64,000 nt of DNA from Sphingomonas sp. BK235 (GCF_004345855.1 NZ_SLXN01000001.1:992001-1056000); one strand, 5' to 3'. Positions 41,143-49,634 are shown, numbered from the stretch's first letter. Program-made: numbers and translations. The notes: generated by a model from the sequence alone, not told the origin.

Positions 41143-41988
41143 ATGACCATTTTTATTCGACCCGCGCTTCGCGCGGCACTCGCGCTCGGCCTGCTCGCAC
41201 TGCCCGCGGGGCTGGCGGCGCATCGCCAGTGGCTGCTGCCGTCGGGCACGATCTTCTCGGGGACGGACGATTGGGTGACGGTGGACTACGCCATCTCGAA
41301 CGACCTGTTCTATCCCGATCATCACCCCGGTCAGCCGGCGCAGGTGAAGGTGGTTCGCCCCGACGGCAGCGCGGGCCGGATCGAGCATGACGCGATCGGG
41401 CGCTATCGCAGCGTCTTCGACATCCATCTCGATCAGCCGGGCACCTGGAAGATCGGCACCGAGCAGCGTGCCTTCATGGGCAGTTTCAAGATCAACGGCG
41501 AGGAGCGCCGGATCGGGCGACGCGGACCGCCGCGTCCGGGCGAGCCCGCGCCGCTGACCATCGACGACGTCCCCGCCAACGCCACCGACGTGCGGATCAC
41601 CGAATCGCTCGGCACCAACCAGATCTTCGTCACCGCGGGGGCGCCGACGCGCACGGTATTGGCCACGACGGGGCGCGGGCTCGAGCTCGACGCGCTCACC
41701 CACCCCGACGAACTGGTCGCGGGCGAGCCGGCGCGCTTCCGCTTCGTCGTCGACGGCAGACCGGCGGCCGGGCTCAAGGTGACATTGATCCCGGGCGGAA
41801 AGCGCTATCGTGACGCCGAAGGCGCGCGTGAGCTGGTCGCGGGAGCGGACGGCGTGGTCACCCTCTCCTTCCCGAGCGCGGGCATGTATTGGCTCACCGC
41901 GAGTGCGAGCGACGCCAAGGTGAGCGACAAGCGCGCGACTGAGCGCCGGCTCAGCTACACCGCCACGTTCGAGGTGATGACGCCCTGA
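41143..41988 (+). CDS. DUF4198 exported protein
   Basis: 281 residues. The signal peptide is about 1-26 (LALGLLALPAGLAA). The mature part starts HRQWLLPSGTIFSGTDDWVTVDYA, the DUF4198 hallmark, and has Ig-like beta segments (DIHLDQPGTWKIGTEQRAFM; GEPARFRFVVDGRPAAGLKVTL). DUF4198 proteins occur with metal-uptake and ApbE/PepSY genes; their role is unproven, perhaps metal binding by the N-terminal His. In this cluster it lies between DUF2271 and ApbE. Confidence 0.85.
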   Translation: MTIFIRPALRAALALGLLALPAGLAAHRQWLLPSGTIFSGTDDWVTVDYAISNDLFYPDHHPGQPAQVKVVRPDGSAGRIEHDAIGRYRSVFDIHLDQPGTWKIGTEQRAFMGSFKINGEERRIGRRGPPRPGEPAPLTIDDVPANATDVRITESLGTNQIFVTAGAPTRTVLATTGRGLELDALTHPDELVAGEPARFRFVVDGRPAAGLKVTLIPGGKRYRDAEGARELVAGADGVVTLSFPSAGMYWLTASASDAKVSDKRATERRLSYTATFEVMTP

Positions 41989-42050
41989 TCCGCGTCGCCA
42001 TCCCGCCGCTCGCCGCCGCTACGCTCGTCGGCCACGACCCGGATGCGCCG

Positions 42051-42947
42051 GTGATCGAGCTGGCCGGCGCGACGATGGGAACGATGTGGCGGGCACGTAT
42101 CGCGCTGGCGAAGGGCGTCGAGCCCGATCGCCTCGGCGCGGCGCTGGTGGCGCGGCTCGACACGCTGGTTGACGCGCTCAGCCATTGGTCGCCGACGTCG
42201 GCGGTGTCTCGGTTCAACCGCGCGCCGGCGTCGAGCTGGCATGATGTGCCTCCCGACCTCGCCGCTTTGCTCGCGATCGCGGTGCCGATCTGGCGCGCGA
42301 GCGGGGGCGCGTTCGATCCTGCCATCGGGGCGCTGGTCGATCTCTGGGGCTTCGGCCCCCCCGGCGCGAAAGTCCCGCCCGACGGCGCGGCAGTGGCGGC
42401 AGCGGCGGCGCGGTCGGGCTGGTTACGCCTCGCCTGGGATAGCGCCAGCGGGCGCCTGCACCAGCCCGGCGGCGTCGCGCTCGACCTCTCCGCGATCGGC
42501 AAGGGCTATGCCGCCGACGCGCTCGCGACCGTGATCGCCGCGAATGGCTGCCGTCATTTCCTCGTCGAGGTGGGTGGCGAGCTGGTCGGATCCGGGCTGC
42601 GCCCCGACGGCCAACCATGGTGGGTCGAGCTCGACGCGGTCCCCGCCATCGCGCTGCCGCCGCTGCGGGTGGCGTTACACCGCGGCGCGGTCGCGACCTC
42701 GGGCAGCTATGTCCGCGGCCCGCACAACCTAGACCCCCGCAGCGGTCGACCGGTCGCGCACGAGGTGATCGCGGTCAGCGTGATCGCGGAGACCGGCGCG
42801 GTGGCGGACGGCTGGGCGAGCGCGTTGCTGGTGCTCGGCCGCGACGCCGGCCTCGACTATGCGACGCGCGAGAGGCTCGCCGCACGGTTCGTCACCCCGG
42901 CGGGAGAGTGGCTCAGCCCCACGCTGGCCGGAATGATCGAAGAATGA
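42051..42947 (+). CDS. apbE: FAD:protein FMN transferase
   Basis: 298 residues from the GTG at 42051. It attaches FMN covalently to Thr in target proteins, using FAD. Family motifs: GATMGTMWRARIAL at the N-terminus, LSHWSPTSAVSRFN, GGAFDPAIGALVDLWGFG, DLSAIGKGYAADALA, FLVEVGGELVGSG and VATSGSYVRG. The true start is unclear: the frame is open to a CTG at 41985 that overlaps the DUF4198 stop (CTGA), with no ATG or GTG between. The likely substrate is the DUF2271 protein. No signal peptide is seen with the GTG start. Confidence 0.9.
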   Translation: MIELAGATMGTMWRARIALAKGVEPDRLGAALVARLDTLVDALSHWSPTSAVSRFNRAPASSWHDVPPDLAALLAIAVPIWRASGGAFDPAIGALVDLWGFGPPGAKVPPDGAAVAAAAARSGWLRLAWDSASGRLHQPGGVALDLSAIGKGYAADALATVIAANGCRHFLVEVGGELVGSGLRPDGQPWWVELDAVPAIALPPLRVALHRGAVATSGSYVRGPHNLDPRSGRPVAHEVIAVSVIAETGAVADGWASALLVLGRDAGLDYATRERLAARFVTPAGEWLSPTLAGMIEE

Positions 42948-43088
42948 GAGTCTGCGCGATGCATCGCCGCTAACACATTCTTATCACGGTTTAATCAGGC
43001 ACTCACTCTGCTCAGCGTTGCTGTTGCCGGAGAGAGAGGACGTCGATACGCTCGCCCAACACCCGCGTCCCTAAATGTCCGCCGATGC

Positions 43089-43229
43089 CTATTTCTTGTC
43101 TGAGCCCGCGGCATCCGACACCGCCGTGCCGGCCGACTTGAGGTCCTTGCCAGCGCCGTTGACCGTGTTGCACGCGGCGAGTGCCAAGATCGCGCTAAGC
43201 CCCGCCATGCGGTAGATCGTCCTTGTCAT
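43089..43229 (-). CDS. Entericidin-like small lipoprotein
   Basis: 46 residues with a lipoprotein signal (MAGLSAILALAACNTVNGAGKD) and lipobox A-A-C. The downstream DLKSAGTAVSDAAG is typical of entericidin A/B proteins, small outer-membrane-anchored peptides linked to stress and stationary phase. AAGGAG lies 8 nt before the ATG at 43229, which favours it over the ATG at 43235 that is too close to the ribosome binding site. A GGAAC-type promoter candidate lies about 200 bp upstream. Confidence 0.85.
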   Translation of the reverse strand: MTRTIYRMAGLSAILALAACNTVNGAGKDLKSAGTAVSDAAGSDKK

Positions 43230-43424
43230 ACGCATTCTCCTTTTCGCAGAAGAGGGTGTGGCGGACCCGATACGCTGGCCCGCCACGGTCACTCGGCGCC
43301 GGAAGTGACGGATCGCCCCGCACCTCATGCTCGTTCACGCCGACACTCTCCTGTCCATCGGACGAGGTGGACGAGCCTGGCACAGACGCACTCGCGTCGC
43401 ATGATCTTTCCGTTTCGGTAGTTA

Positions 43425-43449
43425 AACCTATCCTGGATCAGTAAGTTCC
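43425..43449 (-). promoter_or_regulatory. Candidate EcfG-type promoter reading toward the entericidin gene
   Basis: On the minus strand, GGAAC (43449-43445), 16-nt spacer, then GGTT (43428-43425), close to the EcfG consensus GGAAC-N16/17-CGTT. The next downstream gene is the entericidin-like peptide with a leader of about 190 nt. That leader holds a 25-codon open frame (43402-43325) without a well-placed ribosome binding site. Confidence 0.4.
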
Positions 43450-43631
43450 TGGTAGGTTCGCGGGGGTGGAGAGGCTTGCGCCATGCCTTCCTCCGCGGCC
43501 CGCTCCTGGACGAGCGCGGCGAAGCGGAGGTGCAGCACCCGCTGTGGGGGATCAGCACAGCCGCTCGCCGAGCCGGTATGCTGCGCGCGCCGCCGCAGGA
43601 TGTCGTCGCGCTCCGCGTCGGCTACCATCAT
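43428..43631 (-). CDS. Small hypothetical protein (67 aa), possible gene
   Basis: 67 codons from ATG at 43631, with AGAGGA 5 nt upstream. The N-terminal half shows a strong G/C third-position bias and a helix-forming pattern (VADAERDDILRRRAQ; LRFAALVQERAAEEGMAQ). The last 20 codons lose the bias. No family recognised. It is the only plausible gene in the 43230-43854 stretch, whose rest appears non-coding: the candidate EcfG promoter and about 220 bp before the esterase gene in which I see nothing definite. Confidence 0.45.
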   Translation of the reverse strand: MMVADAERDDILRRRAQHTGSASGCADPPQRVLHLRFAALVQERAAEEGMAQASPPPRTYQELTDPG

Positions 43632-43854
43632 CGCATTCCTCTCTCCCTGCGCACCGACCGGTGCGGTCATCGCGGACGTACGTGCGCCGCCAGGCCGGGG
43701 AAATGAGCGTGATTTACCCACCGCCTAGCAGGTGAATAGGTAGGTTGCGCCGCGGCCGCCCCGATCCCTACAAGCGGGAAGGACGACCGGCACGGGCCGG
43801 CATCACGACACGGCGCCCGTCCGGCGGCCGCGCCGCAGCGAGGGAGGATCAAAG

Positions 43855-45288
43855 ATGTTTCGGCCGCTACTCACGGCATGCGCCGTGGCCTGTCTCGCCG
43901 CGCCGGCGCTGGCGAACGACGCCGCACCGGTGGTCCGGACCGATCGCGGCGCGGTGCGCGGCGCGGTGGCCGACAGCGTCGCGAGCTGGAAGGCGATCCC
44001 CTTCGCCGCGCCGCCGACGGGCGCGCTGCGCTGGCGTGCGCCACAACCGGCCGCCGCCTGGGAGGGCACGCGCGACGCCACCCGTTACGCGCCCGATTGC
44101 ATGCAGCTCCCCTTCCCCAGCGATGCCGCGCCGCTGGGTACGACACCCGCCGAGGACTGCCTCTACGTCAACGTCTGGCGCCCCGTCGCGGGTGGGCGCA
44201 AACTGCCGGTGCTGGTGTGGATCTACGGTGGCGGCTTCGTCAACGGCGGCGCGTCGCCGCCGACCTATGCGGGGGCCGATATGGCCGAGCAGGGGGTGAT
44301 GTTCGTCAGCTTCAACTATCGGCTGGGGCGGTTCGGCAGCTTCGCCGCCGCGCCGCTGACCCGCGCCGACGCGGACGGCGGTCGGCTCGGCAATTACGGC
44401 ACGATGGACCAGATCGCAGCGCTCGAGTGGGTCAGGCGCAATATCGCCGCCTTCGGAGGCGATCCGGCGAACGTCACGATCGCCGGTGAGAGCGCGGGCG
44501 GCATGTCGGTCCACCAGCTCGTCACCTCGCCGCTCGCACGCGGGTTGTTCAGCAAGGCGGTCATCATGTCGGGGGGTGACGGTCGCGGCAGTCCGAGGGT
44601 GCGGACGCTCGCCGAGGCCGAGCGCGTCGGTGCGCAGTTCGCGCGATCGAAGGGGATCGACCCCGACGCACCCGACGCGCTCGAGCGGCTGCGGGCGCTG
44701 CCGGCCGAGGCGGTCGTCGACGGGCTGAACCTCGCGGCGATGGCGCCGCGTGACCCTGCCGCCCCGACCTACGCCGGCCCCTTCCCCGACGGCAAGGTGG
44801 TGGTCGACCTGGGCGAGGCCTATGCCGCGGACCGGTTCGCCCGCGTCCCCACGCTGGTGGGGGCGACCAGCGCCGACATCGGTGGGCGCACCGGCTACAT
44901 GGTCGGCGGCGCGCGGCGGGTCGCCGCGACCCTGGCAGCGAAGAAGGTGCCCGTCTGGGAATATCGCTTCTCCTACGTCGCCTCCTCGATCGACCGCGCG
45001 GGCGCGCAGCATGCCACCGACATCCCCTTCTTCTTCGATACCGCCGCGATCAAATATGGCGCTGAGACCAGCGCGCGCGACCGCGCGATCGCGCGGGTGA
45101 TGAGCGGTTACCTCGCCAATTTCGTCAAGCGCGGCGATCCCAACGGCGCGGGGCTGCCGCGCTGGCCGCGCTATGACCCGAGCGGCGACGTTCTGCTCGA
45201 CTTCAGCGCGGCGGGCACCGCTGTCCCCGGTCGCGACCCGTGGGGAGCCGAGATCGAACGCGCCGCATCGGAGTCGCCCGGCAAGTGA
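43855..45288 (+). CDS. Type B carboxylesterase, exported
   Basis: 477 residues. The signal peptide is about 1-20 (LLTACAVACLAAPALA). The alpha/beta hydrolase has the oxyanion region VWIYGGGFVNGG, the nucleophile S213 in GESAGGMSVH, EDCLYVNVW (the carboxylesterase B signature 2), and a C-terminal His region at GAQHATDIPFFFDT. Substrate unknown; the family hydrolyses carboxylic esters. The length is short for the family, and the C-terminal end is compact. GAGGGAGGATC precedes the ATG. Confidence 0.92.
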   Translation: MFRPLLTACAVACLAAPALANDAAPVVRTDRGAVRGAVADSVASWKAIPFAAPPTGALRWRAPQPAAAWEGTRDATRYAPDCMQLPFPSDAAPLGTTPAEDCLYVNVWRPVAGGRKLPVLVWIYGGGFVNGGASPPTYAGADMAEQGVMFVSFNYRLGRFGSFAAAPLTRADADGGRLGNYGTMDQIAALEWVRRNIAAFGGDPANVTIAGESAGGMSVHQLVTSPLARGLFSKAVIMSGGDGRGSPRVRTLAEAERVGAQFARSKGIDPDAPDALERLRALPAEAVVDGLNLAAMAPRDPAAPTYAGPFPDGKVVVDLGEAYAADRFARVPTLVGATSADIGGRTGYMVGGARRVAATLAAKKVPVWEYRFSYVASSIDRAGAQHATDIPFFFDTAAIKYGAETSARDRAIARVMSGYLANFVKRGDPNGAGLPRWPRYDPSGDVLLDFSAAGTAVPGRDPWGAEIERAASESPGK

Positions 45289-45446
45289 CCCGCGTGCGGC
45301 CGCCATCGACCCGCGGCAGGGCCTGCGCCAGCGAACCGGGCCGCGGGCGATCGACGCGGGCGCCGACGATCCGGGCGGGTGGAGCGTCACGCCGTTGCGT
45401 CAATCGCGCGCTGCGCTAGGCTGGCGGACGAAGGGGACACCAGAAT

Positions 45447-46781
45447 ATGCGCTTTCTGCTCGCGGCGACCGCGCTGTCGCTCGTCGCCACGCCCGCATTC
45501 GCCGCGCCGGACGATGCCGCGGCGATCGGCGCCGACTACGACAAGACGCTGGGCGCGATGTGGGACGATTTCCACCGCAACCCCGAGTTGTCGTTCAAGG
45601 AAGTGCGCACCGCGGCCAAGATGGCGGCGGCGCTGCGCGCGGTCGCGGGGATGCAGGTGACCGAGAAGGTCGGCGGCACCGGCGTTGTCGGCGTGCTGCG
45701 CAACGGCGCGGGTCCGGTGGTGCTCGTCCGCGCCGACATGGACGGGCTGCCGGTCGAGGAGAAATCGGGACTGCCCAACGCGAGCAAGGCGCGTCAGGTC
45801 GGCGTCGACGGTGTCGAGGCGCCGGTGATGCACGCCTGCGGGCATGACACGCATATCGTCGGGCTGCTCGCCACCGCGCGCCGGCTCGCCGCGATCAAGG
45901 AGCGCTGGGCGGGCACCGTCGTCTTCATCGTCCAGCCCGCCGAGGAGCGGGTCGGCGGCGCCGCGGCGATGCTACGCGACGGGCTCTACACGCGCTTCCC
46001 CAAGCCGCAATATGCGCTGGCCTATCACTCCAACTCGGAGGGACTGGCGGGTACCGTCTCGGCGTCCGAGGACATCCAGTACAGCTCGTCCGACAGCGTC
46101 GACATCACCGTGCCCGGGATCGGCGCGCACGGCGCCAGCCCGCATACCGGCAAGGACCCGGTCTATATGGCGAGCCAGCTCGTTATCGCCTTGCAGGGGC
46201 TGATCAGCCGCGAGCGCCAGCCGCTCCGCCCCGGCGTGATCACCGTCGGCAGCTTCCACGCCGGGCTCAAGCACAACATCATCTCGGACGAGGCCAAGCT
46301 GCAGGTCACGGTCCGCGCCAACGACGAGGCCACGCGCAAGCAGCTGCTCGCCGGGATCGAGCGGGTCACGCGCGGGATCGGCGAGCTCAACGGCATGCCC
46401 GCCGACAAGATGCCAGTGGTCAAGGTGATCGAGGGCACGCCGACGACGATCAACGACGCCGCACTGGCGCGCCGGCTCAACGGCGTGATGGCGGCGACGC
46501 TCGGTGCCGAGAAGGTGATCCCGTTCCAGCAGAAGGGCATGGGCGCGGAGGACTTCGCCGCCTTCGTCCAGCCCGAGCTCGGCGTGAAGGGCTATTATTT
46601 CGCGGTGGGCGGCACCCAGCAGGCGGCGTTCGACGCCGCGGCCGAGGGCGGGCCACCGGTGCCGTCGCATCACTCGCCCTTGTTCAAGGTCGACCCGCGC
46701 GCGGTGGTGACCACCGGCGCCACCGCGATGACCGCGGCGGTGCTCGACCTGCTCAAGCCGGGCCAGGCGAGCGCGGGGTGA
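45447..46781 (+). CDS. M20 family amidohydrolase/peptidase, exported
   Basis: 444 residues. The signal peptide is MRFLLAATALSLVATPAFA. The M20D-type domain has VLVRADMDGLPVEEKSGL, MHACGHDTHIVGLL (metal Cys-Gly-His-Asp), QPAEERVGGAAAML with the catalytic Glu, and the dimerisation insert with GAHGASPHTGKDPV. Relatives hydrolyse hippurate, IAA conjugates or N-acyl amino acids; exported forms are common in sphingomonads. It is 158 bp after the esterase and the pair may be co-expressed. Confidence 0.92.
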   Translation: MRFLLAATALSLVATPAFAAPDDAAAIGADYDKTLGAMWDDFHRNPELSFKEVRTAAKMAAALRAVAGMQVTEKVGGTGVVGVLRNGAGPVVLVRADMDGLPVEEKSGLPNASKARQVGVDGVEAPVMHACGHDTHIVGLLATARRLAAIKERWAGTVVFIVQPAEERVGGAAAMLRDGLYTRFPKPQYALAYHSNSEGLAGTVSASEDIQYSSSDSVDITVPGIGAHGASPHTGKDPVYMASQLVIALQGLISRERQPLRPGVITVGSFHAGLKHNIISDEAKLQVTVRANDEATRKQLLAGIERVTRGIGELNGMPADKMPVVKVIEGTPTTINDAALARRLNGVMAATLGAEKVIPFQQKGMGAEDFAAFVQPELGVKGYYFAVGGTQQAAFDAAAEGGPPVPSHHSPLFKVDPRAVVTTGATAMTAAVLDLLKPGQASAG

Positions 46782-46789
46782 GGAGTTCG

Positions 46790-46868
46790 TGTGCTCCTGC
46801 GAAGGCAGGAGCCTAGGGTAGCTAGCCGGCACGCTTGTGGCTCTGGGCTCCTGCGTACGCAGGAGCAC
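46790..46868. repeat. REPIN-like paired inverted repeat (CTCCTGCG-GCAGGAG family)
   Basis: Two palindromic half-sites, about 46790-46815 and 46846-46868, are reverse complements of each other (GTGCTCCTGCG...CGCAGGAGCAC) with about 30 bp between. It is a third sequence family, unlike GTCATCC and TTCCCCGG. It lies between the amidohydrolase and VOC genes and ends less than 20 bp before the latter's ribosome binding site. Confidence 0.8.
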
Positions 46869-46896
46869 AACATCAAGAATGTACGAGGAGAGGACG

Positions 46897-47361
46897 ATGC
46901 GTTTCAAACTAGCCGCGCTTGCCGCGGTCGCAGGTATCATGCCGGCCGCGGCATCGGCGCAGGCGACGATGAACCATGTCGCGATCAACGTCACCGATCA
47001 GGCGCGCAGCGTGGCCTATTACGAGGAGGCGTTCGGGCTCAGCGAGATCCCCGCGCCGCTCAACGCCGCGCCGGGGCACCCTCGCTGGATGCGGCTGGGC
47101 AACGGGGTCGAGCTGCATATCCAGGCGATCAAGGTGCCCTTCACCCCGCCGCCGCGGATCATCCACTTCGCGCTGACGGTGAAGGACCTCGATCGCGTGA
47201 TCGCCTTCCTGAAGCGGACGAACCGCACCTGGACCGACTATGCCGGCAAGGTCGGCGAGATCAACCGCACCCGCACCGACGGCGTACGCCAGATCTTCAC
47301 GCAGGACCCGGACGGCTATTGGATCGAGGTCAACGACGCCGCCGACCGTCCGCCGCGCTGA
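46897..47361 (+). CDS. VOC (glyoxalase-like) protein with signal peptide
   Basis: 154 residues. A signal peptide (MRFKLAALAAVAGIMPAAASA) precedes a single VOC domain: MNHVAINVTDQARSVAYYEEAFGL, then VELHIQAIKV, IIHFALTVKDLDRVIAFLK, and QIFTQDPDGYWIEVNDA. His, Glu (or Gln) and a C-terminal Glu are spaced for metal binding. Export is unusual for this cytosolic-type fold. GAGGAGAGGACG before the ATG supports the start at 46897. The substrate is unknown. Confidence 0.85.
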   Translation: MRFKLAALAAVAGIMPAAASAQATMNHVAINVTDQARSVAYYEEAFGLSEIPAPLNAAPGHPRWMRLGNGVELHIQAIKVPFTPPPRIIHFALTVKDLDRVIAFLKRTNRTWTDYAGKVGEINRTRTDGVRQIFTQDPDGYWIEVNDAADRPPR

Positions 47362-47399
47362 CGCTGGCCGCGCGCGCCGTCGGCTGCTAGCGCGTCGAC

Positions 47400-48185
47400 A
47401 TGAGCGAGCAGCGAACGAGCGCCGAGATCGATCGGCTGGTGGCGATCATGGCGCGACTGCGCGGCCCCGGCGGCTGCGAGTGGGACCGCGCGCAGACGTT
47501 CGCGACGATCGCGCCGTATACGATCGAGGAGGCCTATGAGGTCGCCGACGCGATCGAGCGCGGCGCGGTCGACGAGCTGCGCGACGAGCTCGGTGACCTG
47601 CTGCTGCAGGTGGTCTTCCACAGCCGCATCGCCGAGGAGGACGGCGCCTTCGCGCTGGGCGACGTCGCCGCCGCGATCAGTGACAAGATGGAGCGCCGCC
47701 ATCCGCATATCTTCGGCGACTTGACTGAAGGCGGCCACCATCTCTGGGAGGAGGTCAAGGCGGCCGAGCGCGCCGACAAGGGCGCCGCCGGGGCGCTCGA
47801 CGGCATCGCGGTGGCGCTGCCCGCGCTGGTCCGCGCCGAGAAGTTGCAGAAGCGCGCGGCACGCACCGGCTTCGACTGGCCCGACGCGAGCGGATCACGC
47901 GCCAAGGTCGACGAGGAACTGGCCGAGGTAGAGGAGGCGCGCGATGAGGCCGAGCGCGTCGAGGAGATCGGCGACCTGCTGTTCGCGGTGGTCAACTGGG
48001 CGCGGCACCTCGGGGTCGATCCGGAGCAGGCGCTGCGCGCCGCCAACGCCAAGTTCGAGCGCCGCTTCCGCGCGATCGAGGCGGCGGGCGGCGCCGGCTT
48101 CGCGGCGCTGCCGCTGGAGGAGAAAGAGGCGCTGTGGCAGCGGGTGAAGGCGGGCGGCTTACTCAATCCCGTTCGTCTCGAGTAG
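47400..48185 (+). CDS. mazG: Nucleoside triphosphate pyrophosphohydrolase MazG
   Basis: 261 residues. Two MazG domains hydrolyse non-canonical or stress-related NTPs to NMP and PPi. The first has CEWDRAQTFATIAPYTIEEAYEVADAI and ELRDELGDLLLQVVFHSRIAEE (the EExxE and ExxD metal motifs); the second is VDEELAEVEEARDE...RVEEIGDLLFAVVNWARHL. The last codons (NPVRLE and the stop) lie in the repeat at 48165-48288, so the C-terminus has been shaped by that element. Confidence 0.93.
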   Translation: MSEQRTSAEIDRLVAIMARLRGPGGCEWDRAQTFATIAPYTIEEAYEVADAIERGAVDELRDELGDLLLQVVFHSRIAEEDGAFALGDVAAAISDKMERRHPHIFGDLTEGGHHLWEEVKAAERADKGAAGALDGIAVALPALVRAEKLQKRAARTGFDWPDASGSRAKVDEELAEVEEARDEAERVEEIGDLLFAVVNWARHLGVDPEQALRAANAKFERRFRAIEAAGGAGFAALPLEEKEALWQRVKAGGLLNPVRLE

Positions 48186-48288
48186 CCGTCGAGCTTGTCG
48201 AGACGGCGTATCGAGAGGACCGCCCGCCTGATCCCTCTCGATACGGGATGTCGACAAGCTCGATCCCTACTCGAGGCGAACGGATTGA
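48165..48288. repeat. REPIN-like paired inverted repeat (CCGTTCG-CTCGAG family), overlaps mazG end
   Basis: Arms 48165-48217 and about 48234-48288 are near reverse complements. Each contains internal TCGAGCTTGTCGA-type palindromes and ends in CCGTTCG/CGAACGG. The same family recurs at 50282-50410. The mazG stop codon (48183-48185) is inside the left arm. The element lies between convergent mazG and hflX. Confidence 0.85.
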
Positions 48289-48331
48289 AGATGCGCCGGG
48301 CCGTCAGCAGCTGATCGACCGGCGCCCCCCC

Positions 48332-49624
48332 TCACCCCTGCCGCGACAGGAAACGCTCGTGCACCGCGGGCGCCATCCGCACCTCGTAGCGCACGCGGTC
48401 GCCCTCGACCTGCTGGTCGAGCACCTCGCCGTTGGCGTGGAGCCAGGCCGCCCCCGCGCCGTCACCCGCGTCGAGCGCGATGGCGTAGCGCTGGTGGCCC
48501 TGGGTCAGCAGGTCGGCGACGTGGCGGACCAACTCGTCGACCCCCTCGCCCGTCAGCGCCGACAGCGGCACCACGTCGTCACGGCGCGCCGCCTCGTCGA
48601 GCAGCTCGGTGCGCGCCTCGCCGTGGAGCAGGTCGAGCTTGTTCCACGCCTCGATCCGCGGTGTCGTCTCGCTCACGCCGACATCGGCGAGCACGCCCTC
48701 GACATCGGCCTTCTGCGCCGCGGTGTCGGGATGCGCCACGTCGCGGACGTGGATCAGCAGGTCGGCCGAGACGACCTCCTCCAACGTCGCCTTGAACGCC
48801 GCGACCAGCTGGGTCGGCAGCTCCGAGACGAAGCCCACGGTGTCGGACAAAATTGCCTTGTCGATCCCGGGCAGGCTGATCTGGCGCAGCGTCGGGTCGA
48901 GCGTGGCGAAGAGCAGGTCCTCCGCCATCACGTGCGCGCCGGTGAGCCGGTTGAACAGCGTCGACTTGCCCGCGTTGGTATAGCCGACCAGCGCGATCAC
49001 GGGCCAGGGCGCGCGCTGGCGCCGCTCGCGGTGCAGCCCGCGGGTGCGGGTCACCTGCTCCAGCTCGCGCCGCAGCCGCGCCATGCGGTCGCGGATCAGC
49101 CGGCGGTCGGCCTCGATCTGGGTCTCGCCGGGACCGCCGAGGAAGCCGAAGCCGCCGCGCTGGCGCTCGAGGTGGGTCCAGCTGCGCACCAGCCGGCCCG
49201 ATTGATAGTCGAGGTGCGCGAGCTCGACCTGGAGCCGGCCCTCGGCGGTCGCGGCGCGCTCGCCGAAGATCTCGAGGATCAGCCCGGTACGGTCGATCAC
49301 CTTGGTCTCGAGCGCGGTCTCGAGGTTGCGCTGCTGGATCGGGGTGAGGCTGCCGTCCACGACGACCAGCCCCGCCTCCTCCATCCGCGCGCGCGCGCCG
49401 AGTTCCTCGATCTGGCCGGCGCCGATCAGCGTCGCGGCGCGGGGGGTGCGGATGCGCAGCGCGACGCGGTCCGCCACGACCACGCCGATCGCCTCGGCGA
49501 GCCCGGCGGTCTCCTCCAGCCGTGCCTCGGCGTCGCGCGACGAGCCGCCGAGATCGGGATAGACCACGATCGCGCGCGCGCCGCGGGCAAATTCGTCGCG
49601 GTCGCGCTCGAAGCCGCCGCTCAT
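48332..49624 (-). CDS. hflX: GTPase HflX
   Basis: 430 residues; ribosome-associated GTPase that splits or rescues stalled 70S ribosomes. The N-terminal HflX domain has LIGAGQIEELGARARMEEAG, VVDGSLTPIQQRNLE and DRTGLILEIFGERA. The glycine-rich linker is FGFLGGPGETQIEADRRLI. The G domain has ALVGYTNAGKSTLFNRLTG (P-loop) and LSDTVGFVSELPTQLV. A longer open frame exists upstream but reads through the hfq end; the ATG at 49624 lies 10 bp after hfq. hfq-hflX order is conserved in proteobacteria. Confidence 0.96.
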   Translation of the reverse strand: MSGGFERDRDEFARGARAIVVYPDLGGSSRDAEARLEETAGLAEAIGVVVADRVALRIRTPRAATLIGAGQIEELGARARMEEAGLVVVDGSLTPIQQRNLETALETKVIDRTGLILEIFGERAATAEGRLQVELAHLDYQSGRLVRSWTHLERQRGGFGFLGGPGETQIEADRRLIRDRMARLRRELEQVTRTRGLHRERRQRAPWPVIALVGYTNAGKSTLFNRLTGAHVMAEDLLFATLDPTLRQISLPGIDKAILSDTVGFVSELPTQLVAAFKATLEEVVSADLLIHVRDVAHPDTAAQKADVEGVLADVGVSETTPRIEAWNKLDLLHGEARTELLDEAARRDDVVPLSALTGEGVDELVRHVADLLTQGHQRYAIALDAGDGAGAAWLHANGEVLDQQVEGDRVRYEVRMAPAVHERFLSRQG

Positions 49625-49634
49625 GCGGGCTTCC

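Noticed and set aside
43855..45390. A 507-codon minus-strand frame across the esterase
   Set aside because: Shadow frame. The plus strand has a signal peptide, a ribosome binding site and the GESAGG nucleophile motif.
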